A model generated the notes under the pieces. The model made no database searches and was not told where the DNA came from. It was given only the letters and a program-made list of their open reading frames with translations. The position numbers and the translations under genes are program-made. 64,000 bases of DNA from the NCBI RefSeq assembly GCF_000014005.1, contig NC_008009.1:3906001-3970000 (forward strand), read 5' to 3'. Within the stretch, counting starts at the first letter, position 1; each line of letters opens with the position of its first letter. The stretch is from Candidatus Koribacter versatilis Ellin345 (GTDB taxonomy: Bacteria > Acidobacteriota > Terriglobia > Terriglobales > Acidobacteriaceae). Below, piece by piece: positions 36,122-44,823 of the stretch.

Positions 36122-36685
36122 ATGCGGTCGGCTCTCACAACTGTCGTACTTGTCTTAGTTGCTACCTTTGCCTCTGCCCAATTCAAAATCAATCCAGGCG
36201 AACGTTCCGATCGCAATGCTGAGTACCGTCAAACGGCTGCGAACTATTGCCGCCTCGATTTCGACGGCGCCCGCATCACGTCCGACGGCTGGAACCGCAT
36301 TCAGCCGCTGACTACCACCCGCGACAATCCCGAATTCAAGCGCTTCATGGTCGTAAATCGCTATCAGATTCTTCCCGATATGCGGCGCGATCACGGCCGC
36401 TCCATCTTCGACGTGCAGTACGACGTGGTTGGCGAATACGATCTCTCGGGCGGCTACTTCCCCAGCCCGGCCACCGTTACCGTGCAAGTAGAAGTCAGCG
36501 ACAGCAACGGCGAAATTCGTATCGCTCAGACCTCCGACGCACGTCCCTTCGTCGGCCGCACCCGCTTCCAGCAGTGGCTGCAAGCCAAGCTCGCGACAGA
36601 AACCGATCCCGCCTCCAAGGGCGTCCTTCAAAGCAGCATCGAGCGCTTCCAGAACCAAACCAAGAAGCCGCAGTCGGGACAGTAA
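36122..36685 (+). CDS. Small exported protein of unknown function
   Basis: 187 residues with a short signal peptide (TTVVLVLVATFASAQ). The mature part starts with a segment containing YRQTAANYCRLDFDGAR and continues as a mixed alpha/beta domain with several Tyr and Asp residues (MVVNRYQIL, VQYDVVGEYDLSGGYF). It has no membrane helix beyond the signal. The arrangement resembles exported NTF2-like or lumazine-type small domains only loosely; no family is assigned. The large 805-residue gene follows 58 bases downstream on the same strand. Confidence 0.65.
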   Translation: MRSALTTVVLVLVATFASAQFKINPGERSDRNAEYRQTAANYCRLDFDGARITSDGWNRIQPLTTTRDNPEFKRFMVVNRYQILPDMRRDHGRSIFDVQYDVVGEYDLSGGYFPSPATVTVQVEVSDSNGEIRIAQTSDARPFVGRTRFQQWLQAKLATETDPASKGVLQSSIERFQNQTKKPQSGQ

Positions 36686-36743
36686 GGCACGATCGCACTG
36701 TCGCAATTAACAGTGTTCCCACCTATCAGCTCCAAGTTAGCTT

Positions 36744-39161
36744 TTGGCTGAACCCACGCGTTCCCAGAGGCTCTCCTTGCGCAGATTCATCTTGGTCTTT
36801 GTCGTAGTGTCTTCTTCCCTGCTCGTCGCCCAATCGCTTCCCGATGCACCCAGCGCCGTCGCCCAAAAAGGCGGGACCGCCGCGCCAACTCCCGCGAAGC
36901 CCAAGCCGGCCGCAACCACGCCGCACGACAACGGCTGGCCACGCACTGTCAAGCTCGACGAAAAGACCAGCATCACGCTCTACCAGCCGCAAGCCGACAA
37001 ATGGGATGGCAATCGCCTCTATGTCTATTCCGCTGTTGCCCTCAATGAAGCCGGCGTCAAGACCCCGCGCTATGGCGTTGTTTCCTTCAACGCGCGCACC
37101 GAGGTGGACAAGATCAATCGCGAAGTAGCGTTAGACGACCTCGCGATCACCGAACTCAAGTTCCCCAACCCAACCGACCGGCAATCTCAAATCCTGGAAG
37201 AACTCCGCGCCAAGATGGGCAAAGCGACGAAGATCATCAGCCTCGATCGTCTCCAGGCCATGATGGCGACTGCCGAACCTGAGTTCGACAAAGTCCAGGT
37301 CAAGAACGATCCACCAAGAGTCATTTTCAGCGCGAAGCCCGCCATGCTCGTCACCATTGATGGCGAGCCGCAACTCCGCCAGGTCAACGACACCTACCTG
37401 AAGCGCGTGATCAACACCAACTCCGTCCTCATCTTCGAATTCGACAAGAAGAAGTACTACCTGCGCGTAAAAGATTGGTGGCTCGAGTCCGAGTCGCTCG
37501 ACGGACCCTGGAAATACGCCGAGAAGCTTCCCAAGGACATGAAGAAGGCCGAAGACGTCGCCGTCGAAAGAGCGAAGCAGGAGAAACCCGAAGCGGAGGC
37601 TGAGACGGAAGAATCGCTGAAAGATGCCGGCAAACACGCCGAGATTCCCGACATTTACATCGTCTACAAACCGGCCGAGCTAGTCGAAACCCAGGGCGAG
37701 CCCGCATTCAAGCCAATCGCGACCACGCAAATCGAATACGTCGCCAACACCAACGCCATGGTGCTCCGTTATGGCGGCGCGATTTACGCCCTGCTCTCCG
37801 GACGCTGGTTCAAGAGCGCCAGCCTCACCGGCCCGTGGGAGTACGTCGCTAAGGACGCCATCCCGCAGGAGTTCGCCAAGATTCCCACCGACAGTGAACG
37901 CGCCAGCGCGCTGGTTTCCCTGCCCGGCACACCGCAAGCGCAGGAAGCGCTGATCGCCAACTCGATCCCGCAAACCGCGACCATCACGCGCTCCGAAGCG
38001 AAACTCTCGATCGCCTACGAAGGCGATCCCGTCTTCGAGCCGATCAGCGGCACCACGCTGCAATACGCGCGCAACACCGCCGCCGCCGTCATCCGCGCCG
38101 ACAACCTTTATTACGCCGTCGAAGCCGGTGTTTGGTTCAAGGGATCCACGCCAAACGGCCCGTGGGAAGTCACCGACACCGTCCCCGCCGAGATCTACAA
38201 CATTCCGCCGAGTTCCCCGCTCTACTACGTCACCTACTCCAAGGTTTACGGCGGCACACCGGAAGTCGTGTACGTGGGCTACACACCCGGCTACTACGGC
38301 ACCGTGATCTCCGCCGACACCGGCACCGTCGTCTACGGCACCGGCTGGTACTACCCGCCCTACGTCGGCGGCTCGTGGTACGGATACCCATACACCTACG
38401 GCGTCGGCGCGTCGTTCACGTGGGCCAGCGACAGCGGTTGGAGCATTGGCTTCGGCTACGGCTATTACTACTCGCCTTGGTATTACCCGTGGTACGGCCC
38501 GCTCGGCTACTACGGATACGGCTGGTATCCCTACTACGGTTGGGGCGCGTGGGGCGGCGCCGCCGTGGCTAACGTCTACGGACGCTGGGGCAACACTGCT
38601 TACAGCCGTACCGGCGCCGCTTGGGCCAATCCTTACACCGGCAATTACGGCGGAGCGACGCGCGGACGCACGGTTAACACCGCGAACGGCCGCATTGCCG
38701 CCGGTGGTCGTGGCTACAACACCAACATCTACACCGGAAACACCGTGGGATACCGCGGCGGTGCGGTTTATGACCCCAAGAGCGGCATCGTCGCCGGTGG
38801 TGGCGCGGGATTTGCCGGGAATCGCTACACCGGAAGCGGCACCGCGGGTCGTGGCGGCTTCGCCTACAACACCAACACGAACACCGGAATCGCCGCGGGG
38901 AAAAACAACATTTACGCGGGCAAAGACGGCAACGTCTACCGCTACGACCGTAACAACGGCAGTTGGTCGCAAAACACCGGCAACGGCTGGAACTCCGTCC
39001 AAAAGCCCGAGAGCCGCTCATCGCTGCAGAACCAGCAGAACGCGCGTTCGCAAGGACAGCAACGTTCGCAGAATTTCGACTCGGCGCGCAGCTCAAGTAA
39101 CGTGAATCGCGGAAGCACCATGCGGTCCGCACCGCGCGGAGGCGGTGGACGTCGCCGCTAG
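36744..39161 (+). CDS. Exported 805-residue protein with three internal repeats and a Tyr/Gly-rich tail
   Basis: After a signal sequence (FILVFVVVSSSLLVAQS) there are three repeats of about 75-85 residues (about 187-262, 302-385 and 410-495). Each shows G[ED]PxFxPI, then YxxNT, then a hydrophobic YYxV segment, then WFxxxSxxGPW. A Tyr/Gly/Trp-rich segment (about 509-610) and a Gly/Asn/Arg-rich tail with YNTNTNTG-like repeats follow and end in GGGGRRR. Related proteins are annotated in other bacteria as carbohydrate-binding or autotransporter-like, without experimental proof known to me. TTG start at 36744; a TTG at 36777 just before the signal helix is an alternative. It converges with the phosphoesterase gene, three bases apart. 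Confidence 0.75.
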   Translation: MAEPTRSQRLSLRRFILVFVVVSSSLLVAQSLPDAPSAVAQKGGTAAPTPAKPKPAATTPHDNGWPRTVKLDEKTSITLYQPQADKWDGNRLYVYSAVALNEAGVKTPRYGVVSFNARTEVDKINREVALDDLAITELKFPNPTDRQSQILEELRAKMGKATKIISLDRLQAMMATAEPEFDKVQVKNDPPRVIFSAKPAMLVTIDGEPQLRQVNDTYLKRVINTNSVLIFEFDKKKYYLRVKDWWLESESLDGPWKYAEKLPKDMKKAEDVAVERAKQEKPEAEAETEESLKDAGKHAEIPDIYIVYKPAELVETQGEPAFKPIATTQIEYVANTNAMVLRYGGAIYALLSGRWFKSASLTGPWEYVAKDAIPQEFAKIPTDSERASALVSLPGTPQAQEALIANSIPQTATITRSEAKLSIAYEGDPVFEPISGTTLQYARNTAAAVIRADNLYYAVEAGVWFKGSTPNGPWEVTDTVPAEIYNIPPSSPLYYVTYSKVYGGTPEVVYVGYTPGYYGTVISADTGTVVYGTGWYYPPYVGGSWYGYPYTYGVGASFTWASDSGWSIGFGYGYYYSPWYYPWYGPLGYYGYGWYPYYGWGAWGGAAVANVYGRWGNTAYSRTGAAWANPYTGNYGGATRGRTVNTANGRIAAGGRGYNTNIYTGNTVGYRGGAVYDPKSGIVAGGGAGFAGNRYTGSGTAGRGGFAYNTNTNTGIAAGKNNIYAGKDGNVYRYDRNNGSWSQNTGNGWNSVQKPESRSSLQNQQNARSQGQQRSQNFDSARSSSNVNRGSTMRSAPRGGGGRRR

Positions 39162-39164
39162 CCG

Positions 39165-40643
39165 CTACGGCACTGTAACGCTGACCGACTGCTTGAACAC
39201 CGCTCCGGCGGCATCCTTCGCCTGTACCGTCAGGCGATGCGCACCCGACGTCAGCGTCACACTCGTGTCCAGGATTCCCCCACTCTGCGTCAGCTTCAAA
39301 ACGCCGTCCACGTAGAGTTGAACAAAGCTGACGGTGGAGCTGTTATCAGTAGTCCCCGCAGTAACCCTCGCCGGCGAGTTCACCACCGCCCCATCGGCCG
39401 GCGCGCAGATCGTCACCGAGGGTGAAGCCTGGTTAACCGCGCACGGCGCGTTTGGCTTAAGGAAGAAATTCGCGTCAACGGCATAGCCGTTGCTCACCGC
39501 CACGCTGGTTGAACTCCCGTCATACGCCGATGCCACGCCGCTCGCGCTATACGTGCCTCCCGGCAGCGTCAGCGAATAGAACCCATTCGCGTCCGACACA
39601 GCAGTACTCGGTCCGACCGCCACCGTCGCGCCCGCGATCCGCTTGCACGTACCGCTGTCGCGCACCAGGCCACTCACGGCTCCGCTCCTCGCAAACGTGC
39701 GCGGCGCACGCCATGGAATCGTGAACTGGTTGCGTGCGTCGGTCATGTAGCTGTTCAGGAACGGCGAGTACGTCTTGACGTCAATCGTATTGCTCGCCGG
39801 ATGAAACGTCATAATCCGCAGATACCCGTTGCCTCCATTCGGAAGCGTCTGGTAATTCGAGAAGACTTGGTTGACCAGGTTCCCGTTTTTGCCGAGGTCC
39901 GCACGTTGCGCCGCGGTACCGTTGGTAATGTGCCCGCTCAGCACCAACTCGACATTCGGATATTGACTGACGAGTTTGCTCCACTGCTTGTCGCCATAGT
40001 TGTTTGTGTTGAGGTCCTGGGTGTCGCATTGGTCCACGCGCGTGTTGTCGGAATACATGTAGCTGTGCGTAACGATGATCACCTGCTTGTCCTGGTTCGC
40101 GGCAATCACCTGCGCGGCCCACGACAAAGCAGCGTCGCGCGGGACATACTCCATCAACAGCACCAGATATTTCTGGCGATTGATCCGCAACACGCCGTAG
40201 AAATTCTCGTTGCTGCCGTTGTAATTGCCGTCGTACCACGGACGCCCCGCATATCGCCACGGCCCAAACCACTCGTTAAAACCGACTGCGGAACGCGAAG
40301 CCGGCGCTGCGTTGTCGTAGTCGTGGTTGCCAATCGCGAGCAGGTACGGGATTCCCGCATTATCGAGCAGCCGGAACGCAGCATCCGCGTTGGCCCACTG
40401 GGTGTTATCGGAGCCATTGTTGACGATATCTCCGAGACCGACCACCGCCTGGATGTTCAGTGCGCCCCGGGCATTCACGATCCACTGCGTTTCCGCGTGG
40501 AGCACCTGTGGATAGTATTGGCTTTCGTTCTGCACGTCGGGCATCGCGATGATGGTGAAGTCACCGTTATCGTGCGCAAGTGTGAAAACGCTGAACAGCA
40601 GAGACACGCATACGACCAGCACAAAGCAGCGAGTGGCCTTCAT
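39165..40643 (-). CDS. Secreted metallophosphoesterase with C-terminal beta domains
   Basis: 492 residues with a signal peptide (cleavage after TLA). The calcineurin-like core shows the metal-ligand blocks: MPDVQ, GLGDIVNNG, GNHDYD, a VTHSYMY histidine and LSGHITN. A carboxypeptidase-regulatory-like module follows (VSGLVRDSGTCKRIAGATVAVG, here split by a linker) and an Ig-like C-terminal domain (SVTICAPADGAVVNSPARV). The first ligand is MPDVQ in place of the usual DxH, as in the group of secreted phosphoesterases that act on phosphodiesters or lipids. A good AGGGAG ribosome site precedes the ATG. Confidence 0.88.
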   Translation of the reverse strand: MKATRCFVLVVCVSLLFSVFTLAHDNGDFTIIAMPDVQNESQYYPQVLHAETQWIVNARGALNIQAVVGLGDIVNNGSDNTQWANADAAFRLLDNAGIPYLLAIGNHDYDNAAPASRSAVGFNEWFGPWRYAGRPWYDGNYNGSNENFYGVLRINRQKYLVLLMEYVPRDAALSWAAQVIAANQDKQVIIVTHSYMYSDNTRVDQCDTQDLNTNNYGDKQWSKLVSQYPNVELVLSGHITNGTAAQRADLGKNGNLVNQVFSNYQTLPNGGNGYLRIMTFHPASNTIDVKTYSPFLNSYMTDARNQFTIPWRAPRTFARSGAVSGLVRDSGTCKRIAGATVAVGPSTAVSDANGFYSLTLPGGTYSASGVASAYDGSSTSVAVSNGYAVDANFFLKPNAPCAVNQASPSVTICAPADGAVVNSPARVTAGTTDNSSTVSFVQLYVDGVLKLTQSGGILDTSVTLTSGAHRLTVQAKDAAGAVFKQSVSVTVP

Positions 40644-40836
40644 GGAAACTCCCTGAAATTTTGCCGTGTCGGTGAAAAGCCGAGGGGGCGGCGCATCTGA
40701 CCGGTTGGGCTTGTTTCTTGCTTTGTACTCTGATGCAGGGTTGATCGTCTGCGAGGCGATTACCTTACCGCACGGCAGTAACTGACCTTATCCGCTCAAA
40801 CCTAGGCTGGGCGCGCATTTCAGGGCAGCAGCTGGT

Positions 40837-41589
40837 TTAGAACTGCTGCCGCAGATCACCAAAACCACTCAGGTTGAGCAGCGTTCCGGTGAATCCCTCG
40901 TGGATCACGTCCTCGTGTTCGAGGATCCACGTGTTGTCGTGCGGGATGAAAATCGCGTTTACGCCAGCCAGCAGCGCCGGATTGATATCGGATTTCGGGC
41001 TGTTCCCGATCATCCACGTGCGCTCCAACGCCAGCGCGTATTTCTCCACCACACCGTGATACGCCGCGACGTTCTTCTCCGCCACAATCTCCACCGCGGA
41101 AAAGTACGAGGCCAGCCCAGACCGCGTCACCTTACCCGACTGCTCGGTAATGTCGCCCTTGGTCACCATGATCAAGTGGTGTTTCGCCGCGAGATACTCC
41201 AGTGTCTCCGGCACATCCGCGATCAACTGCACCGGATGCTCGGCAATCTCGTGCGCAATCGCGTTAATCCGCCCGTGCAACTCCGGCGTCATCGGGTCCA
41301 CCGTGAGTTTTTCAAAGGTATTCACCAGCGCGTGCGCGAAGCTGTGCAGCCCATATCCGTGGCGGACGATGTTTTCCCGTTCCACGTCATTCAACACTTC
41401 CCGCACCTGTTCCGGCGAGTATTCGTGGTGATTTAAAAACGAGATAAATTGTGCGATTGCGCGCTCAAAATAGACGTTGTTTTCCCACAGGGTATCGTCT
41501 GCATCTATAAGCAGCGTTTGGGGTTGCGAGCGCCAGCCCGAAGGTGGTGTCGCCCTGTCCCGATTCTCAGTTGTGGAGGCTGGGGTCAC
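40837..41589 (-). CDS. HAD-superfamily hydrolase (phosphatase-like)
   Basis: 250 residues. Motif I DADDTLW (nucleophile Asp29, acid Asp31), motif II threonine in MVTKGD, motif III lysine region and motif IV GNSPKSDINPAL are all present, so the enzyme should be active as a small-molecule phosphatase. A helical cap follows motif I. GTG start. Its 5' end faces the CHAD gene, with about 80 bases between the likely starts. Substrate unknown. Confidence 0.88.
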   Translation of the reverse strand: MTPASTTENRDRATPPSGWRSQPQTLLIDADDTLWENNVYFERAIAQFISFLNHHEYSPEQVREVLNDVERENIVRHGYGLHSFAHALVNTFEKLTVDPMTPELHGRINAIAHEIAEHPVQLIADVPETLEYLAAKHHLIMVTKGDITEQSGKVTRSGLASYFSAVEIVAEKNVAAYHGVVEKYALALERTWMIGNSPKSDINPALLAGVNAIFIPHDNTWILEHEDVIHEGFTGTLLNLSGFGDLRQQF

Positions 41590-41667
41590 CCGTCCATAAT
41601 AACTGTATTGAAGAAAGTTTCGCCGCGACTGCCCCGACGGGTGAAGAGCGGCATATTTTTGGCTCCC

Positions 41668-42585
41668 GTGACAAATTCATCCAAACGTAATACTCCGTCC
41701 CGCCGGCGCACTCGTTACATTCCCCGGGAACCAGAGGCCCACGCGGTCTATCTGTTCCGCAAGCTCTCGCGACTGCTCCGCGCCAATCGCACCGCTCCCG
41801 AAGCCAGGTCCGTGCACCTGCTGCGAACCACCATCCGCCGCATCCAGACACTCGCCCAGTCTCTCGGCGAAGAGAAGAACAAGCCCTTCGCCAAGCTCGA
41901 CAACCTGCTGAAAGAGATTTTCGAAAAGGCCGGCCGGGTGCGCGATCTCGACGTCCAACTGGACGCCCTGCACAACATCTCGCTGCCCTCGATCGAGGAA
42001 GACAAGCGTTTGTTGCTCAACTATCTCCAGCGTCAGCGTGCAAAACGCGCGAAAAAGCTGGCCACGTTGGTCGAAGACGAGCTTGCGGGACGCCTGCAGC
42101 GTCGTCAGACTCGCGCCAAGGCGCTCATCCTCGAGAAAGTGCATCAACGCAGCGATGGCACCGCCAAAAAAGCCGTAGATCTGCACAAGGAAGTCGCTCC
42201 GCTGCTCGCGCAACTGCATCATGGAAACTTCGACACCACTTCGCTGCACGAGCTCCGGTTGGTGGTGAAACACGTTCGCTATGCCGCCGAAGCTGCGGGC
42301 GAAGCCCAAGCTGTCACTCTGCTTAAGCCGGCGCAGGACGCCATCGGCATCTGGCATGACTGGATCAACCTCATCGACACTGCCGATGAAGTCCTCGGCC
42401 CGTTGCCGGGTCATCCACTGATGACCATCCTGCGCGGAAAAATCCGCGCCCGTTTCAACGACGCCGTCGCCGCGCTAAAGCCGCTCGAAGCGCAGCTTTC
42501 CGAGCTCCTCGAGATCGGCAAGCGCCCCGGCCCGGTGCTGGTAGTCCCCAATGTGCCATTGGCATCGGCGGCCACCGCAGGGTAG
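41668..42585 (+). CDS. CHAD-domain protein
   Basis: About 305 residues. CHAD domains are helical, rich in conserved histidines and basic residues, and bind polyphosphate. Here the conserved features appear as VHLLRTTIRRIQTL, KAGRVRDLDVQLD and SLHELRLVVKHVRYAAE. There is no fused CYTH triphosphatase domain. The start is uncertain: GTG at 41668 gives a short basic N-terminus; TTG at 41659 and GTG at 41641 are also in frame, and the frame upstream of 41589 runs into the divergent HAD gene. The DUF2252 gene follows after 18 bases. Confidence 0.85.
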   Translation: MTNSSKRNTPSRRRTRYIPREPEAHAVYLFRKLSRLLRANRTAPEARSVHLLRTTIRRIQTLAQSLGEEKNKPFAKLDNLLKEIFEKAGRVRDLDVQLDALHNISLPSIEEDKRLLLNYLQRQRAKRAKKLATLVEDELAGRLQRRQTRAKALILEKVHQRSDGTAKKAVDLHKEVAPLLAQLHHGNFDTTSLHELRLVVKHVRYAAEAAGEAQAVTLLKPAQDAIGIWHDWINLIDTADEVLGPLPGHPLMTILRGKIRARFNDAVAALKPLEAQLSELLEIGKRPGPVLVVPNVPLASAATAG

Positions 42586-42603
42586 CTTGTCCCTTCCTTG
42601 GCA

Positions 42604-43698
42604 ATGAACATCCTGCAAGCCAGCCGCGAGTACGAGCATTGGCTCGCGAAACAAACCGATCTCATCGCGGCTGACATTCGCCGCAAACACGCCTTCATGG
42701 CCCAGAGCGTGTTTCCATTTTTCCGCGCCACGTTCTATCGCTGGCTGCAGCTCTGGCCCTCGCTCGATAAAGCCATCAGCGGCGCGCCCAAAGTTCTCGC
42801 CGTCGGCGATCTCCACGTCGAAAACTTCGGCACCTGGCGCGATGGCGAAGGCCGCCTCGCGTGGGGCATTAACGACTTCGACGAAGCATGGCTCTTCCCC
42901 TACACTATGGACCTCGTCCGGCTCGCCACCAGCGCACTGTTGGCGAAGGATGCCGAGCATCTCGCCGAACGCGGAAGGCTCGTGGCTGAAGCAATTCTCG
43001 AGGGCTACCACGACGCACTGGAACACGGCGGCAAACCGTTCGTTCTCGCCGAAGGCCAGGATTGGCTGCGCGCCATCGCCGCGCAGCAATTGAAAGATCC
43101 CAACGCCTATTGGGACAAGCTCACATCGTGGCCGGAAGTGAGATTGAAAAACTTGCCGCAATTGGCCAAAGATCGCATGACTGACCTGCTGCCGCCCCAT
43201 TGCGACAAGCCATTCTTCGTCGCGCGACAAGCCGGACTCGGATCGCGCGGCCACCAGCGCTACGTCGCCATCGCCCATTGGAAAGGTGGATGGGTCGCGC
43301 GCGAAGCCAAAGCCCTCGTTCCATCGGCGGCTGCATGGATCGCCGGCACCGGACGCGATCGCATCTACTACAACGACATCCTCGAGAACTCCGTCCGCGA
43401 CCACGATCCGTACTTCAACGTGCATGAACACTGGCTGGTACGCCGGCTAGCCCCCGACTGCACCAAGATCCCGATCACCGATCTGCCCACGCGTCGCGAC
43501 GAGCACACGCTGCTCTACTGCATGGGCTACGAAGTCGCCAACGTGCACCTCGGCACCAAGCGCGCGAATGCTGCGATAGCGCAGGACCTGAAGAAGCGCA
43601 AAGCGCGCTGGCTCTACGATGCCGCCCGCGACATGCGCCGCTTGATTCGCCGCGACTTCGCCGAGTGGCGTACCTCCCGTACTCGCCCCGCGAAATAG
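42604..43698 (+). CDS. DUF2252 family protein
   Basis: About 364 residues with a kinase-like fold related to aminoglycoside phosphotransferases. The GDLHVENFG motif (catalytic-loop-like) and INDFDE (metal-binding-like) are intact, as are a SRGHQRYVA segment and a helical C-terminus. The biochemical role of DUF2252 is not known to me. It lies 18 bases downstream of the CHAD gene, so the two probably form a transcript. Confidence 0.9.
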   Translation: MNILQASREYEHWLAKQTDLIAADIRRKHAFMAQSVFPFFRATFYRWLQLWPSLDKAISGAPKVLAVGDLHVENFGTWRDGEGRLAWGINDFDEAWLFPYTMDLVRLATSALLAKDAEHLAERGRLVAEAILEGYHDALEHGGKPFVLAEGQDWLRAIAAQQLKDPNAYWDKLTSWPEVRLKNLPQLAKDRMTDLLPPHCDKPFFVARQAGLGSRGHQRYVAIAHWKGGWVAREAKALVPSAAAWIAGTGRDRIYYNDILENSVRDHDPYFNVHEHWLVRRLAPDCTKIPITDLPTRRDEHTLLYCMGYEVANVHLGTKRANAAIAQDLKKRKARWLYDAARDMRRLIRRDFAEWRTSRTRPAK

Positions 43699-43716
43699 CC
43701 CCAAAAAGCAAAATCT

Positions 43717-43867
43717 TTAACCACGAAGGGCACGAAGGGAACACGAAGGATGAATTGATTTCCGTTTGCGTTCGTGGGCCGGAGTGCAGTGGGGCTTAAA
43801 AAAAAATTCAGAGGAGAAACAACTCCTCAAAAATCCTTCGTGGTACTTCGTGTCCTTCGTGGTGAAA
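43717..43867. repeat. Long imperfect inverted repeat of CACGAAGG units
   Basis: The left arm at 43717-43751 carries three CACGAAGG-type units and the right arm at 43833-43867 carries their reverse complements (ATCCTTCGTGG and so on). The arms match over about 35 bases with a few mismatches and enclose about 80 bases. Such TTTCACCACGAAGG-type interspersed units are common in acidobacterial and related genomes, and resemble REP-like elements; no transposase is near. Confidence 0.8.
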
Positions 43868-44156
43868 GTTTTTGCTTTCGTTGTCACAAACAGAGGTGAT
43901 GGCAGTCACAGACATTGCTAGAGTGCTAAATGAGGCTCAGTAGGCCCGGGCGACAAGCCCAGGGCCCACTGAGCCGAAAGTGTTTCTGGACCTCAAACGA
44001 GGTCACCGCCCGAAGGGGCGGCAAAAGCGATCTTTGAAAATCGGGCGCACCGGGCCCACAAAGCAGCCCACTCATGGCAAGAGTGGGCGGGCATCGCTGT
44101 GCGCATTTTTAAGTCCCGCGAGAACGCTGTGAGGCGTGCGGGGAACGCGGGCACGC

Positions 44157-44211
44157 GTCCGGACGGAAGACTTCGTATTCCCCGCAGTCTTCCGTTCCGG
44201 ACAGCGTTTTT
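44157..44211. terminator. Bidirectional terminator-like hairpin before the DinB-like gene end
   Basis: Arms GTCCGGA-CGGAAGACT and AGTCTTCCG-TTCCGGAC (44157-44202) form a 16-bp stem with a one-base bulge. On the plus strand CAGCGTTTTT follows. It lies directly beyond the stop codon of the minus-strand DinB-like gene, so it may end that transcript or transcripts from the plus side. Confidence 0.65.
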
Positions 44212-44212
44212 C

Positions 44213-44761
44213 TTATTTGCTTCCGGGCGGCGTAATGCCGGCTCCGCGCAGGTACTCCACCATCTGGCCGTAGTGATCGTACGGATGCGAAACCATCCCA
44301 ATCGCCAGCGCGATGCGGTTGGTCGGGTTCTTGCCGAACGGCGGTGGAACCGACGTATACATGTTTTGCTCGTTGATGGTCGCCAGCGCTTTATGTGCGG
44401 CCGCGATGCCGTCTTTCAAATACTGAATGTGCTGGGCCTTGGTCTTCAGGTCTTTCGGCTCTTCCGGCGGCTTCGTGCCGGTGATCGCGGCGGCATAGAA
44501 GAAGAACCCTCCGCCCAGATGATCGATTTGTCCGGCGAAATCATGCACGGTATCGAACTTGCCCGCCGTTGGTTTGAAGTTGAACTTGTCTTCCGGCATC
44601 GCCTCGGCGAGTCCGAGAATGCCCTTCTCGAATTTCGAAAGTTCATTGTCGAGCGCTGCCGTAACCGACGTCGGCGGCGCGGGCGGTTTATCTTGCGCGA
44701 AGGCGGCGCTGGTTCCGAGGAGCAGCGCGAAGGAGAGAGCGAGCGCAGAAAGTGTCTTCAT
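44213..44761 (-). CDS. Exported DinB-like protein
   Basis: 182 residues. After a signal peptide (LALSFALLLGTSAAFAQ) comes a four-helix DinB-fold domain with conserved histidines (TVHDFAGQIDHLGGG, SHPYDHYGQMVEYLR), which can bind a metal ion. DinB-fold proteins are usually cytoplasmic thiol-transferase-like enzymes; exported ones are common in Acidobacteria and uncharacterised. It is about half identical, by eye, to the next gene and is its likely duplicate. A GGAGAAC site lies before the ATG. Confidence 0.88.
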   Translation of the reverse strand: MKTLSALALSFALLLGTSAAFAQDKPPAPPTSVTAALDNELSKFEKGILGLAEAMPEDKFNFKPTAGKFDTVHDFAGQIDHLGGGFFFYAAAITGTKPPEEPKDLKTKAQHIQYLKDGIAAAHKALATINEQNMYTSVPPPFGKNPTNRIALAIGMVSHPYDHYGQMVEYLRGAGITPPGSK

Positions 44762-44770
44762 AGTTCTCCA

Positions 44771-44807
44771 AAGAAAAACCCATGTCTTGAAGTACGCACG
44801 ACATGGG
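44771..44807 (-). terminator. Terminator-like hairpin between the two DinB-like genes
   Basis: On the minus strand CCCATGTC and GACATGGG (44800-44807 and 44779-44786) form an 8-bp stem followed by TTTTTCTTT, directly before the ribosome site of the second DinB-like gene (GGAGAAC). It should stop or reduce read-through from the upstream copy. Confidence 0.75.
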
Positions 44808-44823
44808 CTTTCCGATTTAAAAA

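Larger units (their letters stand above)
43699..44212. other. Hairpin-rich intergenic region between convergent genes
   Basis: About 510 bases without a gene. Besides the inverted repeat it contains a long hairpin at 43934-43975 (GGCTCAGT and GGCCCGGGC arms), a GCCCACTC/GAGTGGGC hairpin at 44066-44088 and a terminator-like hairpin at 44157-44211. The region between 43976 and 44065 has short GC-rich palindromes (CCGCCCGAAGGGGCGG near 44006). Confidence 0.7.

Noticed and set aside
37680-39002. A 440-residue minus-strand frame opposite the Tyr/Gly-rich gene
   Set aside because: Val/Gly/Ala-rich shadow caused by the repetitive GC-rich codons of the real gene on the plus strand.
41449-41667. N-terminal extension of the CHAD protein
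   Set aside because: These 73 residues run antisense through the start of the HAD gene and look unlike protein (Cys/Trp/Arg-rich).
43717-43867. A CRISPR array at the CACGAAGG repeats
   Set aside because: The units form an inverted repeat and short tandem units without regular spacers, and no cas gene is near.
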